Numbered from the stretch's first letter, positions 8,556 through 17,284 are shown. The stretch: 43,038 bases of DNA from CAYYYP01 sp964475985 (GCA_964475985.1 CAYYYP010000028.1:1-43038), one strand, 5' to 3'. Notes: generated from the letters alone by a model not told the origin. Numbers and translations: made by a program.

Positions 8556-9476
8556 ATGGCTAAAAAACTTTTACAAAAATTTTTATACATCTTCAGTTTA
8601 ACGTTTTTTATGGCTAACGCGACATGGGCCCAGACGCCGCAAATGGCGGGTGGGTGTTGGTTTGCGCATGTGGTGGTGGGTTCGGCTACGCAAAATGCTG
8701 AAGAGATCACTTTGCTTTATCGAAATGCGCCGGAGGCTAGGAGTATTCGGCGGCAATTGCTGGCGGATTTTGCTTCCCATGGTTGTTTGCATTTTGTTTT
8801 TGAGAATTCAAATTTTAGTCACATGCTCGACGTAACGTTAGTTCGAAATCCGCACCCTAGGGCAGGTGAAGAACCCTATTTTGGCGATATCAGTTCGCGA
8901 GTGCGAAAAAATGCAGATCAGGTTTCGCAAGCTTGCAGGGAGATGGCCCCATTGCCTTTGGCTCGTCGCTATCGCTGTTACTTAGGCACTGACTATGAAA
9001 TGGTAAATGGGTTTTACCCACGAGCAAACACTGCGGCGCAAATTATCGATGCCTTTGCTCACGATGCCGTCCGGGTTTTTGCGCGAAATGAGGTGCAGAT
9101 GCGTGCGGTTTTGGAAACCAATGCGCTAGCTCGAGTTTGGGAAACTGTCGCCCAAGGTATTCGGGTTCCTGATTCCTATGTGGTCCTTGGCGGTTATGTT
9201 TTGGAAGCTAATGGGTTTGTGCCTAATCTTGCGGTGCCTAGTTATTGGGAAAGTACGGGACGTCAGGACCCGACCGCATTACGAGTATTACGCGCATCCT
9301 CATTTCTACAGGAGCATGACCGTGCCTATACGCAGTTTGGTGCGCCGGCCATTGTTCAGCTTTCAAGTTATGAAACACCCACCATCTTCTTTGGCGGTGG
9401 ACCTCGTTTGATCGACGGTCTCAATCAGGCCATGGCCAGAGCCGGTTATCGGTACCGAAATGGTGAATGGAGATAA
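8556..9476 (+). CDS. Secreted protein of unknown function
   Basis: The 306-residue protein starts with a classical signal peptide: MAKK, a hydrophobic run to about residue 22, and cleavage after ATWA, giving a mature N-terminus of QTPQ. Five Cys fall in the first half of the mature part (GGCWF, HGCLHF, QACREM, YRCYLG region), consistent with disulfide bonds outside the cytoplasm. The family is not recognised and no catalytic motif is evident. A conserved-looking glycine-rich end (FFGGGPRLIDGLNQAMARAGYRYRNGEW) may be a small alpha/beta module. No Shine-Dalgarno is seen before ATG 8556. It lies alone after the palindromic element and ends convergent to the MATE gene. Confidence 0.6.
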   Translation: MAKKLLQKFLYIFSLTFFMANATWAQTPQMAGGCWFAHVVVGSATQNAEEITLLYRNAPEARSIRRQLLADFASHGCLHFVFENSNFSHMLDVTLVRNPHPRAGEEPYFGDISSRVRKNADQVSQACREMAPLPLARRYRCYLGTDYEMVNGFYPRANTAAQIIDAFAHDAVRVFARNEVQMRAVLETNALARVWETVAQGIRVPDSYVVLGGYVLEANGFVPNLAVPSYWESTGRQDPTALRVLRASSFLQEHDRAYTQFGAPAIVQLSSYETPTIFFGGGPRLIDGLNQAMARAGYRYRNGEWR

Positions 9477-9503
9477 ATTTTAAATATTTAGACCAGCAAA
9501 AAC

Positions 9504-10880
9504 TTAGGCTGTGGCAGAGTGGGTGCGGTTAAGCCAGTGCGCAGTTCGTTTATTCCACTGCCACACAAGAAGTAAGGCTACTGTAGCAAGTCCTGCCGCT
9601 AACCCTAGCCAAATGCCTACGAGTTCTAGTTGGAAAAAGAATGCGAGTAATGCGCCTAACGGCACGCCAATGCACCAGTGGCCTATGAGATTTGCAAACA
9701 GGGAAATTTTTGTTTTGCCTAAACCTCGCAATATGCCGGTACCGGTAATTTGAATGCCGTCTAAGATTTGAAAAAGACCTGCAATGAAAAGAATTTTTTT
9801 TGCAGCCAGTATGACCTCGGTAGAGGATGTGTAGGCGGATATGATTTGTTTGCCGAAAGCCAGTAGTGCTACGGCACAAAAACCCATGATGGTAGCGGAA
9901 ACGATCAAGCTTAGTTCGCCTACTTTTTTGGCATTCACAAAATCGCCGCGACCTAAGTTTTGCGCTACGAGCACGCTACTTGCGGCGGAAAGCCCCAAGG
10001 GCATCATGAAAGTGAAACTTGCGACACTTAAACAAACTTGGTGAGCCGCGAGGCTTACGGGGCTAAACCGCGAAGCTAAGGTGGTGGCGCAACTAAAGGC
10101 TGAAACTTCAACGATCATTTGAAGGGCGGCAGGCGAGCCCACGTGGAAAAGCTTTTTTAGTGAGGGCCAGTGAAATCCGTAGGCCCTCCGGAAAATTCCT
10201 TTTAGCCAATGGGGGTCAAGCCAGGCGGCATAAACGACGATAGCGATAGCCATGAAAATTCTTGCCATAAGAGTAGCTAAGGCCGAACCCTTAACGCCCA
10301 TTTCGGGAAAACCAAAACGGCCATAAACTAAAGCTATATTGCCGCCGAAATTCACTAAGTTTGCAAGGATCATGATGGTCATGGCGACTACGGTTTTGCC
10401 CGTGGCCTGAAGGTACTGCCTTCCGGCGCTGAAAATCAGGACGGGAATAAGGGAATAACTTAAAACTTCCAAATAAGGTGAGGCATAAACAATTACGGTT
10501 GGGTCCGAACCAAACCAGTTGAGGTGATGACTTATAAAAATCAGAGTTAAGGTCAGGAGCGCACCTAATATAAAGGCGCTGATATAAGCTTGGGTATGGA
10601 TGCGACGCGCATGGTTGAGACGTCTGGCCCCGAAGGCGTAGGCCACCAAAAAATCCTGACCTAAGAGCACACCGATGCCTGCCATCAAAGCTACGTAATA
10701 AAATGCGGCACCTAATCCCACCGCGCCAAGTTGTGCGGCACCTAACCTTCCAACAACAATGTTATCGACCAGGTGCATGGTGATTTGCCCCAGCTGCCCA
10801 ATGATAACCGGCCAGGCCAGGCGCATCAAAGGCTTAAGGGTGCTCAAAGAATCTTTGGCGTAGGTTTTAGATATCTTCAT
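9504..10880 (-). CDS. MATE family multidrug/cation efflux transporter
   Basis: A 458-residue inner-membrane protein with twelve predicted helices in two homologous halves, the size and layout of MATE (NorM/DinF-type) exporters that expel drugs or metabolites in exchange for Na+ or H+. Diagnostic stretches are the N-terminal LAWPVIIGQLGQITMHLVDNIVVGRLGAAQLGAVGLG and, in the second half, SLAAHQVCLSVASFTFMMPLGLSAASSVLVAQNLG, which is the usual AxHQ...P.G...A...lvgq.lG signature. ATG 10880 is divergent from the DoxX-like gene with 45 bp between the starts. Substrate cannot be told from sequence. Confidence 0.93.
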   Translation of the reverse strand: MKISKTYAKDSLSTLKPLMRLAWPVIIGQLGQITMHLVDNIVVGRLGAAQLGAVGLGAAFYYVALMAGIGVLLGQDFLVAYAFGARRLNHARRIHTQAYISAFILGALLTLTLIFISHHLNWFGSDPTVIVYASPYLEVLSYSLIPVLIFSAGRQYLQATGKTVVAMTIMILANLVNFGGNIALVYGRFGFPEMGVKGSALATLMARIFMAIAIVVYAAWLDPHWLKGIFRRAYGFHWPSLKKLFHVGSPAALQMIVEVSAFSCATTLASRFSPVSLAAHQVCLSVASFTFMMPLGLSAASSVLVAQNLGRGDFVNAKKVGELSLIVSATIMGFCAVALLAFGKQIISAYTSSTEVILAAKKILFIAGLFQILDGIQITGTGILRGLGKTKISLFANLIGHWCIGVPLGALLAFFFQLELVGIWLGLAAGLATVALLLVWQWNKRTAHWLNRTHSATA

Positions 10881-10925
10881 AGGGGTTTATGGTTATGATC
10901 ATTTCAATGTCGGAGGAGAAAAGAA

Positions 10926-11423
10926 ATGGGATTCATCCAAAGTTTTGAAAGAGCTTCAAGAAGGTGGGCCTTTCGGGGATTTCGAGGGTTTTTTGGCCTT
11001 TTCTTTTTACTTGCGGGCCTTGGGCATGCGTTTGCATTTCCGGTTACCGTGGATGGTGCACGCATCATCACCGAATATTTTTCGCTGCCGGAAGTTGCAA
11101 GTCAGGTTTTAGCTATTGCCGCCATCGTGTGCTTGATTTTTGGCGGCCTAAGTTTGCTCCTGGGGTTTCGGGTGAGAACTGGCGCACTTTCCATCTTGTT
11201 ATTTTTGATTCCTGCAACTCTGCTGCATATTTTAGTCATGCAATTTGCTGTGAATAACGCGCTTATTCTTAAGGCCGACAGCAATGAGAAAGCTCAGCAA
11301 ATTATTCGCACGTTAGCCAATATTGCGATCCAGGGACATCAAGGGAATCTCATGAAAAATATTGTTCTCATGATGACCGCATTATTTTTTATGGCCGTAC
11401 CAAAGCTAAAAGTTGAAGAATGA
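10926..11423 (+). CDS. DoxX-like membrane protein
   Basis: A 165-residue protein with four hydrophobic helices at about 19-38, 58-82, 87-107 and 140-158. The first helix carries FFLLAGLGHAFAFP and the middle AIVCLIFGGLSLLLGFRVRTGALSILLFLIPATLL. This is the usual layout of the DoxX/DoxD small membrane family, whose bacterial members are linked to respiratory or redox membrane complexes without a settled reaction. A strong GGAGGAG at 10912-10918 supports ATG 10926. Its last 35 bp overlap the end of the convergent secreted-protein gene. A residue block about 115-135 between helices 3 and 4 is longer than in the shortest family members. Confidence 0.75.
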   Translation: MGFIQSFERASRRWAFRGFRGFFGLFFLLAGLGHAFAFPVTVDGARIITEYFSLPEVASQVLAIAAIVCLIFGGLSLLLGFRVRTGALSILLFLIPATLLHILVMQFAVNNALILKADSNEKAQQIIRTLANIAIQGHQGNLMKNIVLMMTALFFMAVPKLKVEE

Positions 11424-12651
11424 CGTTAGGTAACATTTCGCCGGATTCACCGACCGAGGTTTGCTGAACTCCACTGGGAGTGATGCGTAAGCCTTGCAGT
11501 GCCAGCCGGGTTCTCAGTTGCGCTTGGGAAATGATTTGCGGTGGTACGGGACGGTCGGCAGCGTCGATGACCCCTTCAACGATAACCACACGGCGACTCT
11601 GATGCAGGAGTTTTAAGGCCTGAAGGATGGGGTGATGGTGGTTAACTTCACCCACGGGAGCATTACGCCAAAAACCAGTTTGGGTTGAGGTCGGAGTAAA
11701 TCTTAAGCCCACTTCCCGAGCGATGGCCTCTTCGAGAAGAGTAATGGTATTGGGGCTGCCAAAAATTAGATTTGAAAGTTCAGGGAGCCCATTTGCCCTT
11801 AAGATCTCGCTGAGTTTTTGATTTAAGTAGGGGCGATGGAGGGCACGAATGATTTTTGAGAGATGATTTTGTTGGTCGGGCGAAAAAAATGCCATGCGTG
11901 CCACTTGAGGTAACTGAGGTGCCGTTGCGGTTGCTTCGCTGGTTTCTTCGATGAAAGCGATCAAACCAATTTGCGGCAATACTCTAAGATGGACACTTAC
12001 TTTAGGAAACCGAAGGCTCACCCAACTTAAATGCCATTCTCGGAGATGTGAAAAAAGTTCTTCGTCGACTAAAAGCCGATAAGCTTCTGCTAGTAACTGC
12101 GGGTTCTTAATTTCAATTCCTCGTTGAGTGCGACTTACCAACTGAATGGGCTGCATTTCACCAATGCCGATGTCCTCGCTGTCTGGAGAAGTATTCTTAG
12201 CGTAATTCGAAGTGAGTTCAGCAACGAGGGCAGAGTATTGGGCCTTAAGCCAAGGGCTAGTGGCTACGCAGTCCACCTCACTTGGTATGCCGCTTTGGTG
12301 TGCGAAAGGTTGGACATTTAGGTTTCTTAAGACTTGATTCACTCGTTTATCGTCGATACCTGGGCGTGGACTTTGGTTTGAGATGCCTTCAATGAATCTC
12401 GAAAAAATGGTGAAGTGAACAAACGAAGGAGCGCTTTCTAAGATTCCCACAAGCTCAGGGAATGGAATTTCGCTTACGGGAATTTCCGTAGGCTTTGGGG
12501 AGCCGGTCGCTTCCATGGCGGCGATGCAAGCGGATAACAAGTTCGGGATAGTGACCTCAATCCCCATTCGGGGATTTGTCGCCCGAGCAGCGGAACCCAA
12601 TACCTGCGAAATCAAAAAGACATATGCAAAAAATCGACTGAACGTTTTCAA
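11389..12651 (-). CDS. Secreted protein of unknown function
   Basis: The 420-residue product has a signal peptide (MKTFSRFFAYVFLISQVLGSAARA, cleavage near residue 24) and a long mature region with only two or three Cys and no recognised motif. Hydrophilic helical stretches (LLAEAYRLLVDEELFSHLREW; FSPDQQNHLSKIIRALHRPYL) alternate with strand-like segments. The end, around IVEGVIDAADRPVPPQIISQAQLRTRLALQGL, resembles many periplasmic helper domains without being diagnostic. Transcription would start in the 373-bp non-coding region 12652-13024. The 3' end overlaps the DoxX-like gene tail-to-tail by 35 bp. It does not appear to be a paralogue of the other secreted unknowns in the window. Confidence 0.55.
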   Translation of the reverse strand: MKTFSRFFAYVFLISQVLGSAARATNPRMGIEVTIPNLLSACIAAMEATGSPKPTEIPVSEIPFPELVGILESAPSFVHFTIFSRFIEGISNQSPRPGIDDKRVNQVLRNLNVQPFAHQSGIPSEVDCVATSPWLKAQYSALVAELTSNYAKNTSPDSEDIGIGEMQPIQLVSRTQRGIEIKNPQLLAEAYRLLVDEELFSHLREWHLSWVSLRFPKVSVHLRVLPQIGLIAFIEETSEATATAPQLPQVARMAFFSPDQQNHLSKIIRALHRPYLNQKLSEILRANGLPELSNLIFGSPNTITLLEEAIAREVGLRFTPTSTQTGFWRNAPVGEVNHHHPILQALKLLHQSRRVVIVEGVIDAADRPVPPQIISQAQLRTRLALQGLRITPSGVQQTSVGESGEMLPNVILQLLALVRP

Positions 12652-13024
12652 AAATGCCCCTTTTAGCTACGGCCGGTGTAACACGGCGTGTCGTCCGCAG
12701 GCAACCGTCGCTTAGGAATTGTCGGGGGCCTGTGGCGGCTTGAAGAGGGATAGGCCAGGCCAGTAACCCCGTAGTCTTTTTAACGTGGGGTGAGAACCTA
12801 GGTTGTGGGAGAAGCGGGGGCTGGCGGCCCGCTAGACTGAGAGATTAACCACGGAGCGCCGTTGTGCTTTCCATAAGCGCGACTGACGGGGGGCATTGTA
12901 AAGGGAATGGTACCACCGCAGACTAAAGTTCACTTTTGCCGGAAACTGCGGAAGGGAAGTCATAAAAATCTGCACAGAGGTTTAGCCTCAGATGAGGGGA
13001 GCAACCATGGCTCATACTCCAATA
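12652..13024. other. GC-rich gene-free region with several inverted repeats
   Basis: This 373-bp stretch between the HNH gene stop and the start of the minus-strand secreted-protein gene has no credible open frame. It holds a 10-bp palindrome at 12795-12804, a stem with arms 12916-12921 and 12946-12951 enclosing a smaller hairpin at 12925-12936, and a GGCCT/AGGCC pair at 12727-12731 and 12752-12756. I searched by eye for RNase P, tmRNA, SRP and tRNA signature bases on both strands and did not find them. It may hold an unrecognised RNA or a long 5' leader. Nothing further can be supported. Confidence 0.4.
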
Positions 13025-14317
13025 TTAAAATATGAAGTTTAAATACGGCGCCATAATTTCTGGTCCCAAGGTCTTAAGCGCAGCTAGGGAATTGTGTTGC
13101 GCACAAAGTAGACGACAGTTTTCTACGGTGGTTTTGCCACCGAGAGCAATTGGGACAATATGGTCAATGTGAAGAAATTTTCGTGAAGCGCAAGTTGTCC
13201 CGGTGATGGGGTCGACATAACTGCATTGAGCTTGGTCGCGTTTATAAACAAAAGTTTTGATGCGAGCAGGGATGTAACGCGAAGATTTATCGCGCTTATC
13301 AATCTCATTTTTGTGATCTTCTAGCGGGAGCTGATTTTCCCCAGAAAAGTGTGTTTTTTGAGTCGAGAGAACTTTTAAGTCATAAGGTAGTGTCAGCTTT
13401 CCTGGGAAAGCGTGGTGCGAATCTGACGAGAACTTCTCGCCGGAGGGTTGCGTTGCCACGGGCCCTGAAGGAATGGATTGAGCTATTAATCCAGGAGGCG
13501 CTGCAGGAATTACCTCTGGTTCGATGGCGTTTTTTGCAACTTCCGTTGTGAGTTGAACCTTTTGGGATTGAATTTTCACTTTCTGGTTCTTGCGCTCGTT
13601 CTTTACCAAAGGGTCCATTTTCCTAATCAGTTGATCAGCCATGAGTTCAAAAAGTGCAGCGTAATTTTTCTGCGCCTCTGAATGATGACTCAAAATTTCC
13701 CTGACCCTAGTTAGTTTTTTCTGAAAAGCTGAATTGAGCGTAAGCAGTATTTCAAGGGAGGCCTCTTCACCGCCTAATACTCGTACCCTTTCCGGTTTAG
13801 GCAGATTGGCCCGTTCGGGTGAAACTCGCTGGAAAATTTCTTCGCATTGTCGTCTGGACTTTGAGGCCATGGAAAAAAGCAGGTCTTCCTTTTGTTTTAA
13901 AGAATATTCCTTTTTGAACTCTCGTTTTTCCGAGACAAAAAAGTCTTGGGCCAGCGCTGCGGTAGTCAAATTGATGGTGCCTTCACTAAGCGCCGGCGCG
14001 ACGACCTTGGGTAAAAGCTTAAGTAACCGCGCCGCTGCAATGCGCCGGTGGGCGGCGCCATCGCAATAGCCAAAATTTTTTACGAGAAATTCATGCAGAC
14101 TTGAGTGGCCAGCGATCAAATGCAGCCTACGTGACTCGATCTCGTTAATGCATTCTAGGATTTTGGTGGTGAGAGAGCGTTCTTTGTTAACCAAGGCTTT
14201 TGTCGTGGAAAGAAGTTCGTAATCTTTTAGCGAAGAAACTTGAGCGTGGGGTGATGGCGATCGCGACGAAGCATCTGGTTGAATTTGTTCAGGTGATTTT
14301 TGTTCCATTTTTGACAT
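13025..14317 (-). CDS. Large HNH endonuclease-domain protein (Bdellovibrio-type)
   Basis: The 430-residue protein has three parts. Residues about 40-180 are a helical domain (YELLSTTKALVNKERSLTTKILECINEIESRRLHL, then GYCDGAAHRRIAAARLLKLLP) typical of the HNH proteins common in Bdellovibrio and similar to DUF222-associated nucleases. About 240-355 is a charged, Pro/Ser/Gln-rich linker. The C-terminus is an HNH domain with Cys pairs, IDH (Asp385-His386), Asn400 and QHN (His408). The enzyme would nick or cut DNA. Members are often multicopy and may be selfish or involved in DNA uptake. ATG 14317 is chosen because the helical family region follows soon after. The frame stays open to 14506, and a second ATG lies at 14308. 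No good Shine-Dalgarno is visible. Confidence 0.8.
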   Translation of the reverse strand: MSKMEQKSPEQIQPDASSRSPSPHAQVSSLKDYELLSTTKALVNKERSLTTKILECINEIESRRLHLIAGHSSLHEFLVKNFGYCDGAAHRRIAAARLLKLLPKVVAPALSEGTINLTTAALAQDFFVSEKREFKKEYSLKQKEDLLFSMASKSRRQCEEIFQRVSPERANLPKPERVRVLGGEEASLEILLTLNSAFQKKLTRVREILSHHSEAQKNYAALFELMADQLIRKMDPLVKNERKNQKVKIQSQKVQLTTEVAKNAIEPEVIPAAPPGLIAQSIPSGPVATQPSGEKFSSDSHHAFPGKLTLPYDLKVLSTQKTHFSGENQLPLEDHKNEIDKRDKSSRYIPARIKTFVYKRDQAQCSYVDPITGTTCASRKFLHIDHIVPIALGGKTTVENCRLLCAQHNSLAALKTLGPEIMAPYLNFIF

Positions 14318-14560
14318 ATAACACGGGTTTTTCGGAGGAAAATTCGCGACTAATGAGCACCGTGGGGCGAGTTTTTGAAGAATGGCCGGTTGATGATTCG
14401 TTACTTGTTTTTGATCGCGCTTAACGAAGTTTAGGCGGGTTATAATTGATTGTAAATTTTGCATTCGCGAATCAAAAATCTCAAGGCAAGATGGGCCCAA
14501 GAACAATTTTCAAAATTATTAATTTTTCTGCGGTTTATTTTTTAAAGATTTTGAAATGAC

Positions 14561-14632
14561 AAATTTTTTACGGGAATGCATTAAGGCCAAGAGTGGCCAG
14601 CGATCAAATGCAGGCCACGTGATTCGATCTCA
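14561..14632 (-). pseudogene. Relic fragment of a second HNH-protein gene
   Basis: Positions 14561-14632 align without gaps at a constant offset of 488 bp to 14073-14144, inside the intact HNH gene. The block 14591-14613 is identical over 23 bp and the ends are diverged. Read on the minus strand, it gives EIESRGLHLIAGHSWP, a TAA stop, then CIPVKNF, against EIESRRLHLIAGHSSLHEFLVKNF in the intact protein. It therefore descends from a homologous coding region but carries an in-frame stop and no flanking homology. The substitutions also create a perfect GTGGCC/GGCCAC inverted repeat that the intact gene lacks. Confidence 0.75.
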
Positions 14633-15102
14633 TGACCGTGCAGTCGGCTCGACTTTCCTGGAGAAGTCGTAGGTGAATGTTTTTGGGTCACAGGAGATCA
14701 GTATTGGCTATGCCCTTGAAGGAGGGAATTGCGGACCGGATCGCTCACCCTTGGGAAAGCGTCACCTTTAGGCTGGTGGTTTTGTCGTTAGCACGACCAG
14801 AATAAATGCGCCTTTCAGCTACGCCGCAGATAATGGGTTCGCTCGAGCCGGCAAACCCGAACACACGCACGCTCTACTCAAACGCGGCATCTACAACACA
14901 AGAAGTCTCCCAAGATGCGTTCGTGACCCAGGGTTTAAGGGATGCTGGATGCCCTGCAGTTGCAACCTCTATATTTCCGCGAATTAGGATGCCGGCAGCC
15001 GTCGGTACCGGCACATCGGCTCACTAAACTCTGAAAAAATTAAACTCTGATAAAACTGGGAACAAGAGTTCGCGGAGCGACCAACCTTCCCCAGGAAAGC
15101 TC
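14633..15102. other. Gene-free region, no function recognised
   Basis: About 470 bp between the HNH relic and the methylthioadenosine phosphorylase stop. A 73-codon plus-strand frame at 14806-15027 has no ribosome-binding site and a composition unlike neighbouring proteins, so it is not called. Short hairpins occur (GTCGT/ACGAC near 14787, GCCGG/CCGGC near 14991-15012) and the decamer TAAACTCTGA is repeated near 15026 and 15041. No tRNA, tmRNA or terminator with a U-tract was found. Together with the relic next to it, this looks like a zone of decayed genes. Confidence 0.4.
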
Positions 15103-16020
15103 CTACTGCATCAAGAAACGAAGGCGCTCACTTTGCTCCTTGCCCAAGCTTTCGGGGTTGGACATCACGGCGCCCTGAAGGGCTTTGCGACAAGCGCAGC
15201 TCTCACTCGCGCGTTCCTCCGAGGCTTCACTTAAATACGCGCCGATGAGCGCCTTCACTTTATGAATGCTCTTTTGATAAAGTTTTAAAACCATTTCGGC
15301 CGTGACGTGAAGGTTAGGGTCTTCATGCCAGCAATCGTAATCCGTAGCCACTGCGATTGGTGTGTAACAAAGTTGAGCTTCCCTAGCTAAAAAAGCTTCG
15401 GGCACATTGGTCATGCCCACGATGTCACAACCGATTTGACGTAGGAAAAAACTCTCGGCCTGGGCACCAAGCCTTGGCCCTTCAACGCAAGCGTAGGTGG
15501 TGAAACTATGATGAGGGATTTCTAGTTTTGCCGCCAATTTCTCAAGCTGTCGAGTTCCGCTTTCGCAAACGGGGTGGGCTGAAGAAATGTGGGCGACGAT
15601 TCCATCGCCAAAAAAAGTCTGTTTGCGTTGGCCCTTCGTAAAATCAAGATACTGAGTCGGTAAGGCTAAATGGCCAGGTTCAATTTCTTTTCGCAAGGAG
15701 CCGGTGGCAGAGACACTCACGATTTTTCGCACGCCAATGGATTTCAGCGCCCAGATGTTCGCGCGGAAATTGATTTCAGAGGGCAAAATGGAATGGTGTG
15801 TGCCATGCCTTGGCAAAAAAGCCACGCGGATGGGTTTCTTGCCGGGCGTGCTGCTTTCCCATTCGCCAATGGTAATCGGGGCCGAAGGAGCGCCATAAGG
15901 TGTTTCAACTGGAACCGTCGAATCAATTATTAAGCCCTCTAGGCTATAGAGTCCCGTTCCGCCGATGATTCCAATGGTGGCATTTGCTGATTGCGAATTT
16001 GTTTTTGAGTTTTGCGTCAT
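15103..16020 (-). CDS. mtnP: S-methyl-5'-thioadenosine phosphorylase
   Basis: The 305-residue enzyme of the purine nucleoside phosphorylase family splits methylthioadenosine with phosphate into adenine and 5-methylthioribose-1-phosphate, recycling a by-product of polyamine and homoserine-lactone synthesis. Motifs are the N-terminal IGIIGGTGLYSLEGL, the phosphate-binding LPRHGTHH, SVSATGSLRKEIEPGHLALP, the adenine-pocket YACVEGPRLGAQAESFF, GMTNVPEAFLAREAQ and VATDYDCWHE. It is a little longer than the usual 280-290 residues because of a polar N-terminal tag and a Cys/Ser-rich C-terminal extension. ATG 16020 is chosen. A TTG at 16062 would add 14 residues. The gene is divergent from the acyl-CoA dehydrogenase with about 110 bp between the starts. 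Confidence 0.9.
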   Translation of the reverse strand: MTQNSKTNSQSANATIGIIGGTGLYSLEGLIIDSTVPVETPYGAPSAPITIGEWESSTPGKKPIRVAFLPRHGTHHSILPSEINFRANIWALKSIGVRKIVSVSATGSLRKEIEPGHLALPTQYLDFTKGQRKQTFFGDGIVAHISSAHPVCESGTRQLEKLAAKLEIPHHSFTTYACVEGPRLGAQAESFFLRQIGCDIVGMTNVPEAFLAREAQLCYTPIAVATDYDCWHEDPNLHVTAEMVLKLYQKSIHKVKALIGAYLSEASEERASESCACRKALQGAVMSNPESLGKEQSERLRFLMQ

Positions 16021-16132
16021 AAATTTAAACGCAAAATAGAATGACCTCACAGGGTCCGTCAATCCTTCGCCAAGGCCCGGTCAATTTACATAAGCCGTTG
16101 ACACCAAGGGGGCATCTCCCGACACTTGAGGT

Positions 16133-17284
16133 ATGAACCTTTTGCGTGAAGAAGCGAAAAAATTTCTTGAACAGAACTTGGTGCCCATTTGTGATCGCAT
16201 CAACGAAGAGGGCGAGTTTCCCGAAAAAGTTTTTAAGAGTTTTTTTGCGGCAGGCTTTGGTACTGCATTTTTGCCCGAAGAATTTGGGGGTGCTGGCGAT
16301 TTGCCGGGTTATGCGGACATCGGCATGGAAATGGGCCGAACGGACCCTGGTTTTGCGCTCTCCGTCATGGCCAGCGCCGTACTTTTTGGAAACAATATTT
16401 TCCTTCATGGTACGCCTGAGCAGAAAAAAAAGTACCTTACTCCCATTGTGAATGGCGAAAAGATTGGGTGTTGGGCGCTTACGGAACCAAAAGGCGGATC
16501 CGACGCGCTCAATATGCAGACTGTTTGCGAAAAAATCGGGAATGAATTCGTTATTTCTGGTTCAAAGACTTTTATTACCAATGCACCGGTGGCCGATTAT
16601 TTCATTGTGCTAGCGCGTCTCAAAAATACCGACCCCAAGGGCATCGAAGGTGGCTGCGCTTTTATCCTTGAAAAAAACACCCCTGGATTAAGCCTTGGGC
16701 AACCTTTTAAAAAAATGGGGCACACGACTTCCCCTACGGGCGAGGTTTTTCTTGATGAAGTAAAGGTCCCGGTTACGCAACTTTTAGGCAAGGAAGGAAA
16801 AGCTTTTTACGACCTGAAACGATCACTTGATATTGAACGGATTTTATTTGGGTCCATTGGCGTGGGTGTGATCGATGAAGCGCTCAATCAAATGATTAAA
16901 TACGGCGCTACCCGTAAAGTTTTTGCGGGTTCCATTTTAGAGCATCAACTCATTCAAGAAAAAATCGCCCAAATCGGCGCGGAATTTGAAATGGTGAAAA
17001 ATTACCTAAACCATGCGCTTGAGAAATTATCTCAAGGCCAGCGCGTCACCAAGGAAGCAGCCGTTTTAAAACTTTTAGGCGCAGAGCTTGCGGTGCGGGC
17101 AACGGATGAAGCCATCCAGACGCTTGGCGGTTACGGCTATATGACGGAATACCGGGTTGAGCGATTTTACCGGGACGCTAGGCTTTATAAAATTGGCGGC
17201 GGAACTTCCGAAGTTCAAAAAATGATCGTCGCGAAGGAAATTATAAAAGAACGGATGGCGAATTTATTGGGCGGGGGAAATTAA
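16133..17284 (+). CDS. Acyl-CoA dehydrogenase, isovaleryl/long-chain active-site type
   Basis: The 383-residue FAD enzyme desaturates an acyl-CoA at C2-C3 and passes electrons to electron-transfer flavoprotein. Signatures are LPEEFGGAGDLPGYADIGMEMGR, the FAD/substrate segment CWALTEPKGGSDA, FITNAPVADYF and the C-terminal QTLGGYGYMTEYRVERFYRDARLYKIGGGTSE. The Glu of medium-chain enzymes (IYEGT) is replaced by Gly. Glu235 in SLDIERILFG instead matches the catalytic base of isovaleryl-CoA and long-chain dehydrogenases. ATG 16133 follows TTGAGG closely. The stop overlaps the next start (TAATG), so it is translationally coupled to a carboxyltransferase. This fits branched-chain or short-acyl degradation, with substrate not fixed by sequence. 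Confidence 0.9.
   Translation: MNLLREEAKKFLEQNLVPICDRINEEGEFPEKVFKSFFAAGFGTAFLPEEFGGAGDLPGYADIGMEMGRTDPGFALSVMASAVLFGNNIFLHGTPEQKKKYLTPIVNGEKIGCWALTEPKGGSDALNMQTVCEKIGNEFVISGSKTFITNAPVADYFIVLARLKNTDPKGIEGGCAFILEKNTPGLSLGQPFKKMGHTTSPTGEVFLDEVKVPVTQLLGKEGKAFYDLKRSLDIERILFGSIGVGVIDEALNQMIKYGATRKVFAGSILEHQLIQEKIAQIGAEFEMVKNYLNHALEKLSQGQRVTKEAAVLKLLGAELAVRATDEAIQTLGGYGYMTEYRVERFYRDARLYKIGGGTSEVQKMIVAKEIIKERMANLLGGGN

Noticed and set aside
12652..13024. RNase P RNA, tmRNA, SRP RNA or 6S RNA
   Set aside because: The signature bases of the first three were not found on either strand, and no convincing 6S layout could be drawn. I left it as unassigned non-coding sequence.
14318..14506. N-terminal extension of the HNH protein to 14506
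   Set aside because: The upstream codons are in frame but begin at a non-ATG start with no ribosome-binding site. They have low-quality composition and precede the family domain, so ATG 14317 was used.
14806..15027. 73-codon plus-strand open frame in the gene-free region
   Set aside because: It has no ribosome-binding site, a composition unlike other proteins here, and lies in a zone with a decayed gene. Other frames show equally suggestive fragments, so there is no reason to prefer it.
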